Below, piece after piece: positions 36,406-46,555 of a DNA stretch of 64,000 nt. Each line of letters begins with the position of its first letter. The first letter of the stretch is position 1. Source of the stretch: Stictocephala bisonia (Eukaryota > Arthropoda > Insecta > Hemiptera > Membracidae); contig JAQJVL010000732.1 in NCBI GenBank assembly GCA_035578905.1, forward strand, positions 1 to 64,000, read 5' to 3'. Position numbers and translations under genes: made by a program. The notes beneath the pieces are model-generated. The model was given only the letters and a program-made list of their open reading frames with translations. It was not told where the DNA came from and made no database searches.

Positions 36406-36409
36406 GAAC

Positions 36410-36800
36410 CCAAAAAAGTGTTTTTTCGAACAAAAAAAGTTTTGATGTCTGTCCGTATGTGTGTATGTGCACCTCACTGGAGACCAAACGAATTAATAGA
36501 TTCTAACGAAATTTGGTATGTATGTATATTTAGCCATTATCTCCAGACTATTTTTAAATTTGTATGGGCAAAAACATACAAAAATGGAATTTTCTCAAAG
36601 TCGGCTATAACGATTTTGATTAAATTTTCAGGAAAGATGTGAATGATATTTTAGTAAAAACTGCATGTCTCTAGCTTGACCATTTTTTTAGTTATGGCAA
36701 AAAGATTTAGGAATCAAACTGGTAATTTTCGAAGTATTTATTTTTTTAGTGTTTACTATGGGGGAAGTTTGTGCCAATTCTTTGGAACTATTTATTTCTT
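36410..36800 (-). mobile_element. Dispersed repeat, unclassified family (copy 2, inverted)
   Basis: Reverse-complement match to 7200-7560: GGAACTATTT..., GTGCCAATTCTTTGGAAC, GGAATCAAACTGG, TATGGGCAAAAACATAC and TATCTCCAGACTATTTTTAA. The extra GTCTGTCCGTATGTGTGTATG block on the left is typical of the ends of many arthropod non-autonomous elements. The class is unknown. Confidence 0.7.
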
Positions 36801-36804
36801 TAAT

Positions 36805-37392
36805 AATAGTTCTAATTTAAAAACAATGTCAAACTAGATTAATTTAAGTCACAATATTCCTTAAAAGTATTAGTCAGAACAGATCCAAAATTTATTATTG
36901 GCCTATATATGAAACGTTAAACCAAGAACTACTTTCTTGAAGCAAATTCAATGAATATTGATTTTAAATCAATCCTTTTTTGTGGTAGTTCAATAACCAC
37001 GATTTTTTTTATGATAAGCCGTCAAGTGTGTAAAGTGAATTAAAATTCGTGTGCCTCTGTGAGGGCAGACTGTCAAGAGAGGGATGTGTTTTTGTGGGGA
37101 GACAAACCATTAAGAGTAGTTGCTTTACGAGGGGGAGACCTCGAGTGTACTAGGTGAGAAGGGGAGGCATTATGAATTTGTGTTTTTATTTATTTCATTG
37201 CTGGTAAAGAATCAAAGTAAACGTCATGGCTAGTTGTATTGTTGTAGTAATATCATGAATATTACCCGATAATATTCAAGTAATATCAATGACTGTATAA
37301 CCAATGGCACAGGTTTGCCTGATTTTCACGAAATTTCTATAAATGCATGTCCAGAATATCCAAACTGGACCATGATTAAACATTTTGGGTTG
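36805..37392. other. Non-coding sequence flanking the Copia insertion
   Basis: No gene. A GC-richer patch at 37050-37160 is unassigned. Confidence 0.45.
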
Positions 37393-37397
37393 GTTTA

Positions 37398-37584
37398 TGA
37401 TAAATATTAAACCTTGTTTTCGTTTTAATATTATTTATTTTAGAGTAAGAATTACAAAAATATGTCATGCTCTTAACTTTTCTTAATAACAACTGAACTG
37501 ACAATTGTGTCTCTATGACAACATAAATAAAAACAAATAATACAGATGGTGCCAAAGTGCTAAATTTTAATTAGTCACTTAACA
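37398..37584 (-). repeat. Copia 3' LTR
   Basis: 187 bp, identical by eye to 41834-42020. On the minus strand it begins TGTTAAGTGACTAATT and ends TATTTATCA. An AATAAA signal (complement at 37434-37439) lies near its 3' side. The gag-pol stop codon (37571-37573) lies inside this LTR. Confidence 0.97.
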
Positions 37585-40500
37585 CGCCCTTCTCAAATTT
37601 TGCACTTTGACAAATTTTTAGTCCCATTGCATCAACAAGACGATAATGTGAAGGTCCTGGAAGTGGTTTCGTGAGAATGTCAGCAGGCATTATTTTAGAC
37701 GGAACATGCCTCAATTTTATTTCGTTATTTCTCACCAATTGACGAACAAAATGGTATCTTGTAGCAATATGTTTAGTACGTGAGTGACAAGTAGCATTTT
37801 CTGCAATGTACTTTGCTCCACGGTTGTCAGTACCAAGATTTACCATTGACAAATCATTTAATTTTAATTCTAACATCAAATTTCTTAGATATAGTGCTTC
37901 ACGAGATGTTTCTGATAAAGCCACGTACTCTGATTCTGTTGATGATATTGCAACTGACTGCTGTTTCTTCGAACGCCATGATATTGCAGCTCCACTCAAC
38001 ATGAACACATATCCTGTATATGAAATTCGATCATTTTCATCATTTGCATGGTCAGCATCAGAAAATCCTTGGATTCCCAACTGATCTTTCTTGTACACTA
38101 ATCCATAATTCTGGGTACCTTGTAAATAGCGCAATACACGTTTCGCTGCTGACCAATGAACTTCTTGGTACTTATCGTTAAATTGTGACAGTCTATTGAC
38201 AGTGAACGTGATATCTGGGCGAGTAGCAATTGCCAAGTACATTAATGATCCAATTAACTGTCGAAATGGCTTTTCTTCATCTTTTCTTCGATGCTGATTT
38301 CCTTCTGGTAACTTAGCTTGAGATTCACTAGGAGTTCGTACTGGGTTGCATTCTTCCATGTAAAATCTTTTTAAAAGATCTTTTACATATTTTTGTTGAT
38401 TTAACTCAATATTTCCATCAACTTGATTAATTTCAATTCCCAGACAATGTCGTGCTAAACCCAGATCTTTTATTTCAAATCTCTTTGCAAGTCCAGCTTT
38501 AATTCTTTCAATATCTGTCTTATTTCTTGATATATATAAAATATCATCAACGTATACAACCAAAATTGTATATTGATCCTCACTCATATTGTAGTAAAAA
38601 CATGTGTCACTAGCTGCTGAAGTTAATCCAAGGTTTTCTAATTCTTCATTCAATATTTTATTCCATTGACGACCAGCTTGCCGCAGACCATATAATGCCT
38701 TTTTCAATTTACAAACTTTGTTATCTTGTGATAATTTTTGGAGCATCTCGTAAGCAATTTTTCCTAAATTACTGTTTTGACCATCCTTTTCAATAATTTC
38801 TTTTAATGCTTCTTTAATAAATTCTGGCAGTTCCATAAATATTTCTTCTTCTAAAAATCCATTTAAATAAGCTGCTACAACATCTATTTGATAAACTGGT
38901 AAACCTTCACGTACAGCTAATGCCATCAAAATTCTGATAGAATCCAACCTAGCTACAGGTGCAAAAGTATCAGTGAAATCTATTCCTTGTCGTTGTGTAA
39001 ACCCTCGAGCAACAACTCGAGCTTTTCTTCTTTCAAGTGTTCCATCTGGCTTAAATTTGTTTCGAAGTACAATTTTACAAGTAATAACAGCTCTGTCTTT
39101 TGGACGATCAACTATTTCCCACGTGTTATTTTTAATTAAACCACGAATTTCTTCAGTAATTGCTTCCATCCACTCAAGTGCTTTATCTCCAGCCATCGCT
39201 TCTTTCAAGGTTATATCAATAAGATTTGCTTCTTCAATTATTTCTTCTTCATGTTCTGTTGCATCAACAAATATTTCATCATCACTTGGTTCTTCTTGCA
39301 TTTCGATATCTTCATTATCATCATGTTCCTCTTGGTCTTCGTTTATATTTGCTGCTTGTCCAGTGTTATAAATTTTTCTTGGTCTTCCTCTTCTACCTGT
39401 TTTCTCTATCCGTGGTCTTCCCGGTTTTCGACGTGAAATACGATTTGGTGTACAAATTTCTTCATTAATTTCATCATTTTCAATTTCTTCATTTTCATTT
39501 TCATTTTGAATTGGCATATGAACACATTCAATATTTTCTTCATTTTTATCGAAAATTTTATCTTCTTTTACTTCATTTAAAAATTGATCTTCAAGAATTT
39601 GTACATCTCTAGCAACTACAACCTTTCTTTCAATTGGAATCCATACTCGATAACCTTTTGATTCTTCTGAATAACCGACTAAAATACCTTCTTTTGAACG
39701 CGGATCAAACTTTGATTTCCCTAATTGTTTTTCTAAAACAAATGATTTTGCTCCAAAAACTTTTAGATTACTTAAATCAGGTATTACTTTATTCCAAACT
39801 TCAAATGGAGAATGATTATCCAAACTAGATGTTGGACATCTGTTTCTTAGATAATTAGAAGTAGCTACTGCCTCAGCCCAAAATCCATGACTCAATCCAG
39901 ATTGAATTAAAAGACATCGCGCCATTTCAATTAATGTCCTGTTTTTCCGCTCTGCCACTCCGTTTTGCTGTGGTGTATAGGGAACAGTTAGACGTCTGGA
40001 AATACCATTCTTCTTTAGGAATTCATCAAACTCTTTATTACAATATTCTGTTCCATTATCGGACATCAAACATTTAATCTTACAATTTGTCTGAGTTTCA
40101 ACATATGCTTTATATTCTTTAAAAGCTTGAAGAACATCACTTTTAAGACGTAGAAATTTAACATCACACCATCGTGTACTGTCATCGATAAATGTTACGA
40201 AATATCGAGCATGTCCTAATGATTCTACTCTTGACGGTCCCCAAACGTCAGTGTGTATTAGTTCTAATTTCGCTGTACATCGTTCAGACTTCTTAGGAAA
40301 TGGTAATACAGTCATTTTTCCTTTTAAACATATGTCACATGCCTCCAATTTCTTTTCTTCATTTATCTTCATACCACTAGCTAATTCTTTTCTTGAAATT
40401 TCTAACAGATCTTCTTTATTTAAATGTCCCAGACGATAATGCCATAACTTCAAACTTGCTGAATTATTATTTATTGCCGCATTTGCTTGCTCTTCACTGC

Positions 40501-41785
40501 CACAAACATAATATAAATTTCCAACTCTTTGTGCTAACAGTTTTATTTCACCATCTTTTCCAAAAATAGTTGCCCCAGTTTTAGAAAAACTGACAGTATT
40601 CCCATGATCCGTAATTCTCGCAACAGATAACAAATTAGTTCTTAATTCTTTTACCAATAACGTATCATTAAGTTTTACCGACCTATTTGATTTTCCATCT
40701 GTAGTAAAAACACGAGCAGTTCCTTTTGCTACAATTTCAGTTTGTGCATCGCTGGCCAACAAAACATTTCCATTTGTTGACGTCATATTAATGAATGCTG
40801 CTTCATTATTACACATATGAGATGTACAGCCACTATCTAAACACCATCGACTATCACTTGATACCTGCTTCGTATGAAGAGCCTCTTCCGTTACTTGAAA
40901 CCCATCTTCGACTTGAGCTTCAACTTTTGATGAATATTCTTGCTTTTCATCATTTGCTCTCTCTGGACAATCAGCTGCTTTGTGCCCAATTTTATTACAG
41001 ATGAAACAATTATACTTAAATGGCTTGTTAAAATTACCATCGTTTCTGCGTTGCCCTCCTTGATATCCACTTCTTTGATATCCACCTCTCTGATATCCAT
41101 TTCCTTGATTTTTACTACCTTGAGGTCCACTACTTTGAGACGGTTTAAAATTTTTAAAGTTTTGCTTGACCCACATAACCTCTGAATTATCCATGTCACG
41201 TTGACTTTGAGCATCATACTTTTCAATAACCTTTTCTCTAAGTATATCTGGTTTAGGCAATTCATTTTGAGACTCCATAGCACATCTGAACATTTCAAAA
41301 CTTGAGGGCAATGCATTAAGAAGTAATGTTGACTGTAAATCATCATGCATTTCGACTCCCATAGCTGACAGCTTAGATATTATGTCAAAAAATTCCATCA
41401 GTTGAGTATGAAAATCACCGTTGTCTATTATCTTGTAAGATGTCACACGTTTGAGTAAACTTGCTCGTTTTACCGGTCCCGTAGATGCATATTCTGATTT
41501 TAACTTGTCCCAAATTTGTTTTGAAGTATTTAAACCTTTTACCATTCGTAATAAACTTGGATCAATAGCAATTATTAAATCTGATTTAGCTTTAGCATCT
41601 TCTTCTTCCCACCTTTCAACTTTTTGAGCCGATGCAGCATCATCTTCAACCAATGCGGGTTTTGGTTTCTTGCCATTTACATACATCCATGTACTGTTTT
41701 TTACCATTACAGCTTCAATTTGCATAGCCCACGTATCATAATTTCCTTTTGTAAGAGGCTTAATTGTACTTGACGATAACGACAT
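37571..41785 (-). CDS. Copia Gag-Pol polyprotein, 1404 aa
   Basis: One open frame encodes every Copia protein, in the Copia order protease-integrase-RT-RNase H. Residues 1-200 are the Gag capsid-like region. A CCHC zinc knuckle (CFICNKIGHKAADC) is at about 260-273, in an RGG/GYQ-rich segment. The protease active site LDSG is near 316-319. The integrase has a pre-integrase HHCC region (LWHYRLGHLN ... CDIC, 448-486) and a DD35E triad at D513, D576 and E612. Residues about 785-804 hold two AT-hook-like GRP cores (KPGRPR and RGRPRK) between acidic stretches. The reverse transcriptase has QIDVVAAYL (D968) and YVDD (1078-1081). RNase H has FSDADHA (1241-1247), SSTESEY and SRTKHI. The ATG at 41785 lies about 50 bp downstream of the primer site. 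The frame runs through the polypurine tract and stops 13 bases inside the 3' LTR. There are no stops or missing catalytic residues. Confidence 0.97.
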   Translation of the reverse strand: MSLSSSTIKPLTKGNYDTWAMQIEAVMVKNSTWMYVNGKKPKPALVEDDAASAQKVERWEEEDAKAKSDLIIAIDPSLLRMVKGLNTSKQIWDKLKSEYASTGPVKRASLLKRVTSYKIIDNGDFHTQLMEFFDIISKLSAMGVEMHDDLQSTLLLNALPSSFEMFRCAMESQNELPKPDILREKVIEKYDAQSQRDMDNSEVMWVKQNFKNFKPSQSSGPQGSKNQGNGYQRGGYQRSGYQGGQRRNDGNFNKPFKYNCFICNKIGHKAADCPERANDEKQEYSSKVEAQVEDGFQVTEEALHTKQVSSDSRWCLDSGCTSHMCNNEAAFINMTSTNGNVLLASDAQTEIVAKGTARVFTTDGKSNRSVKLNDTLLVKELRTNLLSVARITDHGNTVSFSKTGATIFGKDGEIKLLAQRVGNLYYVCGSEEQANAAINNNSASLKLWHYRLGHLNKEDLLEISRKELASGMKINEEKKLEACDICLKGKMTVLPFPKKSERCTAKLELIHTDVWGPSRVESLGHARYFVTFIDDSTRWCDVKFLRLKSDVLQAFKEYKAYVETQTNCKIKCLMSDNGTEYCNKEFDEFLKKNGISRRLTVPYTPQQNGVAERKNRTLIEMARCLLIQSGLSHGFWAEAVATSNYLRNRCPTSSLDNHSPFEVWNKVIPDLSNLKVFGAKSFVLEKQLGKSKFDPRSKEGILVGYSEESKGYRVWIPIERKVVVARDVQILEDQFLNEVKEDKIFDKNEENIECVHMPIQNENENEEIENDEINEEICTPNRISRRKPGRPRIEKTGRRGRPRKIYNTGQAANINEDQEEHDDNEDIEMQEEPSDDEIFVDATEHEEEIIEEANLIDITLKEAMAGDKALEWMEAITEEIRGLIKNNTWEIVDRPKDRAVITCKIVLRNKFKPDGTLERRKARVVARGFTQRQGIDFTDTFAPVARLDSIRILMALAVREGLPVYQIDVVAAYLNGFLEEEIFMELPEFIKEALKEIIEKDGQNSNLGKIAYEMLQKLSQDNKVCKLKKALYGLRQAGRQWNKILNEELENLGLTSAASDTCFYYNMSEDQYTILVVYVDDILYISRNKTDIERIKAGLAKRFEIKDLGLARHCLGIEINQVDGNIELNQQKYVKDLLKRFYMEECNPVRTPSESQAKLPEGNQHRRKDEEKPFRQLIGSLMYLAIATRPDITFTVNRLSQFNDKYQEVHWSAAKRVLRYLQGTQNYGLVYKKDQLGIQGFSDADHANDENDRISYTGYVFMLSGAAISWRSKKQQSVAISSTESEYVALSETSREALYLRNLMLELKLNDLSMVNLGTDNRGAKYIAENATCHSRTKHIATRYHFVRQLVRNNEIKLRHVPSKIMPADILTKPLPGPSHYRLVDAMGLKICQSAKFEKGVLSD
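37585..37597 (-). other. Copia polypurine tract (candidate)
   Basis: The minus strand reads TTTGAGAAGGGCG directly before the 3' LTR. It is short and ends in GGGCG rather than a pure G run. It is also coding (Phe-Glu-Lys-Gly). Confidence 0.6.
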
Positions 41786-41819
41786 TTTTTTTTTACTTTA
41801 TACTCTTATTAACAGCGAT

Positions 41820-41833
41820 CTGGGCCCATAACC
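41820..41833 (-). other. Copia primer binding site (initiator tRNA-Met half-tRNA type)
   Basis: The + strand CTGGGCCCATAACC abuts the 5' LTR and equals the anticodon stem-loop of initiator tRNA-Met. Drosophila copia is known to prime from an internally cleaved tRNA-iMet at this same site, so the element uses the classical copia half-tRNA mechanism. Confidence 0.9.
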
Positions 41834-42020
41834 TGATAAATATTAAACCTTGTTTTCGTTTTAATATTATTTATTTTAGAGTAAGAATTACAAAAATATG
41901 TCATGCTCTTAACTTTTCTTAATAACAACTGAACTGACAATTGTGTCTCTATGACAACATAAATAAAAACAAATAATACAGATGGTGCCAAAGTGCTAAA
42001 TTTTAATTAGTCACTTAACA
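41834..42020 (-). repeat. Copia 5' LTR
   Basis: 187 bp, identical by eye to the 3' LTR. On the minus strand, two overlapping initiator elements (TCAGTTCAGTT, complement at 41927-41937) mark the likely transcription start, with a TATA-poor AT-rich region upstream. Confidence 0.97.
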
Positions 42021-42025
42021 GTTTA

Positions 42026-44100
42026 GAAATAATATAAGTGAAATTCACGTGAAATTGTTTTTCTTTTACATGAAATTCAAACTTCGAAGTATCACGTCAC
42101 TTCAAGGTTTTCTATCTTATTAGTAATTTTTATCTTTCCTGTTTGTAATTTATTATATTCCATTAAATGAGTTTTCTATTTTATAAAGTAATAATTTTAT
42201 ATACTTTTACATTAACACCCATGTGCAAGGTCTTCACGGAAGATTTTGTACACCGTTTTTACTAATGGATTTACTTCAGATAATTTTTTGGATTATCTGT
42301 GATTATTTTTCAAAGACCAACATTCTATCAGATATTTATCATTGTCTTGAATTTTCTAGCAGATACATTTGAACAAATGTTAACAATGTGCACAGTTCAC
42401 GTCCGTTGTGAATATCTGGTAAATATTGTATAAAATTCAAATCATCTTTTTTTTTAACCTTCAGTAGCAAATTTAAATAAAATCCATGGGAAATCAAGAG
42501 TTCAGTAATGAAGCAAATACATATCCCTCTGTAATCTTGCATTAACGAACACAGTAAAAATTTGTTGGCAGTAAGTTGGCAGAACTGATTATTTTAGTCC
42601 GACAGCTGGTGATTCAGCCTAAACCAAACAATTTAAACGGCGGATTTCCAGTCGACAAGGACTACGTCATCAGGCAGGACAATACTTCATTATCACTCCA
42701 GTTAGGGATAGGTGAACAACGGGGGAGAGGGGTGTTCGTCAACCCTTATACCTACGGGCCCAAATGCGGTATACCTGCCTCTAACTTCTTGTTAAAAAAT
42801 GTTTCAACTGTGTTGACCATTGTTGTTAAATACATAACCTCAACATTGTTGAGGTTATGTATTTAGGACAATCTTCTAATGAATCTTGAGGATTCAAAAT
42901 TAGCAAGTAAATATTAAATACATCATTCTCATGTATTATTTCACAATTTAGGACTAATAACTAATAAACTAAGTAATAATTTTAACAAAGTACCCTTTAT
43001 TCATATTTTTATTGTCACTGACTATTTTTGTCTCTTAGGCCAACTTCAGAGTGTTATTAATCTAACCTAAATATATTAAATAAACTATTTTATACTAAAA
43101 TAAAATATGTTAAAATAAAATATGAATTATTTAGGAGGTGAATAAGTTAAATTTTACTATTTTCTGTCTTTTTCATTAATTGGTTATTTTATGTTAATTT
43201 GTTTATTTAATATCTTTTGTGATACGTCGTAATTTTTTATTTACTCGTATTTGTATCAATATGTTTTTAAGATAATTGTTCACCTTCCTTATTAAATATA
43301 GATCAACATTTATTTTATGTTTTTATAACTGTGATTTTATTGGAAATTATGCTCTGCAAAGTTTTATTTGATTGATGTAGAATGGTTTCTTCTAATAGCT
43401 TGAATATGTTCTTGAATCGTCAATTAACAGTCCTGCTTAGTTTTTAAAAATTACATTTTTCTATATAGTTCAAGAACTTTCAATTTAAATTATCTGCACA
43501 AAAATTTAAAAAAAAAGTTCTAATACCTACCTGTCTGTAGAAATGTAGAAAAAAACAATCACCAGGAGTAAAACTGGGATACAAATATATAACTAGAGTA
43601 TCAGTATTTGGTGGTGTACATATTTTTAGTTGTATATGAATATATGATGTTTATCTCTCACTGTTTGTTTTATTTAGTCGTCTCCTAGCTTTATTTTAAC
43701 ATATAATATTTATATGATAATTACCCATAAATAAAATAAATAATAACACCATTTGTTTACAAAATTTAGTTATTTGTCATGTTTCATGCGGGCCTTAAGA
43801 GTAATTCTAGTGCTAGAAAACTTAAATGGGTAAAAAAAGATCCACAGATCTATGTAAATTCAGGATTAGGAGTGTTTTTTCACATTGGCTTGTGTCTGAA
43901 CTTTATTAAACGGGTGAAGTAACGACTCATTAGGATCTTGTCTCCACAGTTTGAATGAAGCCTTAGCTACTGAACACCATGTTGTTACATTTTTACTGAA
44001 TATTCCAAATGAACTCGCCAATGAAATTGCGTAAATTTGTGGTTTTTGATGGACTAGAAATATGAATGATCTTTTTTTTTCAAATTATGTTTGAGGTCAT
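42026..44100. other. AT-rich non-coding sequence
   Basis: No gene. A 96-codon frame at 42576-42866 starts with TTG and lacks recognisable features. It includes the hairpin at 42828-42864. Confidence 0.45.
42828..42864. repeat. Hairpin, 17-bp perfect arms
   Basis: AAATACATAACCTCAAC and its exact complement around an ATT loop. Not flanked by U-rich sequence or genes; function unknown. Confidence 0.9.
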
Positions 44101-44104
44101 CTTA

Positions 44105-44368
44105 TGGGAGAGTCTGTGGCCGAGGGTTCTAAGTCGTCAGGTTCGAGATGTTGAGATCTGAGTTACGAGATGGCGCAGGTTCGAATCCTGGCCTTGACTG
44201 TTAGTTGTCATCACTAATATTCATAATGATAATACTTTGATTTCCCCCTTATTCTGTCTGATAAGTTCCCCACACATATCAACAGTCTATGAGTAATGGG
44301 TAGAGTAATAATAAAGAGGTGATTGGTCTCTCCTCAAAAAAGAATGAACAAATAAATAAATACCGTTT
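44105..44368 (+). mobile_element. tRNA-derived SINE, class-II tRNA-like head
   Basis: The head has GTGGCCGAGGGTTCTAAG (box A of tRNA-Ser/Leu type) and, about 50 bp on, CAGGTTCGAATCCTGG (a perfect box B). The body contains CTGTCTGATAAGTTCCCC and GGGTAGAGTAATAA, then GGTCTCTCCTCAAAAAAG, and ends in an A-rich AACAAATAAATAAATA tail. Fragments of the body occur at 6445 and 34400, which confirms a dispersed family. The tRNA fold is not intact, so this is not a tRNA gene. Confidence 0.75.
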
Positions 44369-44621
44369 TCTACCGACAATTATTTTAAACACCGTATAGT
44401 CGCTGTAGAGTGCCTCTGGCGCTACCTGTGAAAACCGAACATGAACTAATTTTAACGAATATCAAAGGCGGCTTCATGAGACGTATTTGAGACTTCTTGT
44501 TTCGATAATGATATCACAGAGCTGGATTTTCAGACATAATTAGCTGTCAAGCTATATAAATAGTTTGGCACATATTAATAGATTTCATTGCTTATGGCAT
44601 TTTACAGTTGATATTATTAAT

Positions 44622-45365
44622 ATGGCTGACTACATACAAGTCAACTACTGTATTTATATAAAAAAAAATAGGACGCCATAGCGACAATCTCGGTGGTAGA
44701 AACGATTATTCAAATTAGTTTCGTAAGTAATTTTAATTCGGTGTATGCCACTTACCTCGGTTGCCAATCACTGTTCTGCATCAAGATCGAGGCCCCCTCC
44801 CCCCAGCTAGGTGGTGTGGCTGTCACAGGCACCCTCGCGACCTCGCGTGATTCACTCACACTATAATAGTTTTCTGTTTCTTGTAAACGGTTATCGACGC
44901 AAAACGCCCAGACGGAGACCCCCTGAGGCCAGATAACACTAACTCCTCGAGACACTGCACAACATGGAGTAATGTAAACTTGAGGACATTAACCGAGTTC
45001 TACGGAGACGCACGTGACCAGTCTAACGTGGTAAAGGAATTACCTCACTCTTAACACAAAACAAATCTGAATTTACGTAAAATAATTTATCACCAGTAGG
45101 TAGGATCAGTTGTATACTTTGTGGGGAAATAGTTTTTGTTACGCGGAAAATTCAGTTTTAGCGAAACAAATTGAAAAATATATTTTGTTACAAATCTTAA
45201 TTTTACTTACATTTCCTTTGTTTAGCGTGATTTTTCGTAATTTTTTAATATTTTAATTGCTGTTTAAGCCAGAAATAAATTTGAATAATCGTTTCTACCA
45301 CCGAGATTGTAGTTATGGCGTCGAATGTTTTTATAAGTACGGTAGTTGCTTTATATGTAGTTGGT
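44622..45365. mobile_element. Inverted-repeat (foldback-type) element, ~740 bp
   Basis: GACGCCATAGCGACAATCTC and then GGTGGTAGAAACGATTATTC (44672-44711) are matched in inverted orientation near 45275-45323, with weaker similarity extending outwards on both sides (ACTACATACAAGTCAACTAC against ACTACATATAAAGCAACTAC). The inner ~550 bp are unrelated and include a GC-rich block at 44760-44960. No transposase frame. The target duplication could not be fixed. Confidence 0.7.
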
Positions 45366-45842
45366 AGACTATCCCAGCTGTAAAATGTCATATATATGTT
45401 TACAAAATCCTTGATACATTTGTTCCTTGTGGTATTTTGTTTGAGAAGGGGTTGCGTTTCTGTTGCCGTCGATGATTGGCAAGCATGGCGAGGGCGAGAC
45501 GAGAGTGCTTGCCAACATAATGAGGTGATAGAACAAGTGTCAACTACAGTCTCAACAGGAAACCCACCCCACCCCATCCATTGTTGTTCTCGTCTTCTTT
45601 TCTCGCCTTTAAACACAGACAAGGGTATTTTGAATTGAACGTGATTTCCCTGGTTTGAAAACAAAATGAATTAAACTGGTCACAAAACGGACAACTTTTC
45701 TTATATTATTGATTATACGAGTATTTACAAAATCGATGTTAATATGAAACCATGCACTGAAACCCATGGTCTAGATCTATTTATAATCAAGGTCTAGAAA
45801 AAAATAAGAATATAACTTACTGTACGTGTTTGTGTGAGTTGG
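45366..45842. other. Non-coding sequence
   Basis: Open frames on both strands at 45245-45664 show no recognisable domain. Confidence 0.4.
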
Positions 45843-45845
45843 AGA

Positions 45846-46070
45846 GTTATCACCAATGTACGTGATTGGTGGGTGGGAGTGTCATCACCATTGTACGTGT
45901 ATGGGTGGGTGGCAGAGTCATTATTAACGTTCGTGTATGGGTGATGGGAAAGTCATTGCCAATATACGTGTATTGGTGGGTGGGAATATCATTAACATGG
46001 TACGTGTATGTCTGGGTGGGAGAGTCATCACTAACGTACGTGTATGGGTGGGTGGGAGAATTATTGCTTA
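45846..46070. repeat. 36-bp tandem array
   Basis: About six copies of a unit like TCATCACTAACGTACGTGTA plus TGGGTGGGTGGGAGAG, 35-36 bp each. The VWVGGRVI-type open frame across it is a by-product of the 12-codon period. Confidence 0.9.
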
Positions 46071-46074
46071 TAAA

Positions 46075-46555
46075 TTTTTACAGAGTAGCTAATAACAGAT
46101 ACTAAGATAAAAAAGTGTTTACATTAAAACCCCGTTTTAAACATTTAGGCATTTATTTTACAGTCATTAATTGTTTTTATAAGGAAACAATTAATTGTGT
46201 CTAAGTGCAAAAATCCTCCAGACAGTTTTCGGAGTTGCAACTAATTATTTATCTCCTCGAAAATTCCCGATTTATAAATATAAAAACCAAATACCATTGA
46301 CTGAGCTCAGTTTTTCAAAAAATATACAAGGCTTTGAACCATGAAACTTGCACAAATATTCTTCATAGACTCTAATTGATACTATAAGGTATTTTAAAAT
46401 ATTTTCTCTAAAATAGTTAAAATAAGGTTTTTTTGATAAATATCTTAAAACGAGCCAATCGTAAGCTTAGGATGGCGACACTTGACCTAAGATATCATTT
46501 TTTAACAAAGTATGTGAGTAAGCAAAATTCATAAATGATGTGATTCGAGCTTAGC
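46075..46555. other. AT-rich non-coding sequence
   Basis: Nothing recognised. Confidence 0.45.

Larger units (their letters stand above)
37393..42025 (-). mobile_element. Complete Copia-type LTR retrotransposon
   Basis: Target duplication GTTTA at 37393-37397 and 42021-42025 brackets a 4623-bp element (37398-42020) with 187-bp direct LTRs that look identical by eye, both TG...CA. The primer site, polypurine-like tract and one uninterrupted gag-pol frame are all present. Identical LTRs and an unbroken frame mean a very recent insertion, so the copy may still be mobile. Confidence 0.97.

Noticed and set aside
37806..41346. Smaller frames on both strands within the Copia
   Set aside because: They are shadows of the 1404-codon gag-pol frame.
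42576..42866. A 96-codon frame downstream of the Copia
   Set aside because: It begins with TTG, has no domain, and runs into a hairpin; no splice or promoter support.
44105..44210. A tRNA-Ser/Leu gene
   Set aside because: Boxes A and B are good but acceptor and anticodon stems do not pair, and the sequence continues into a SINE body with copies elsewhere.
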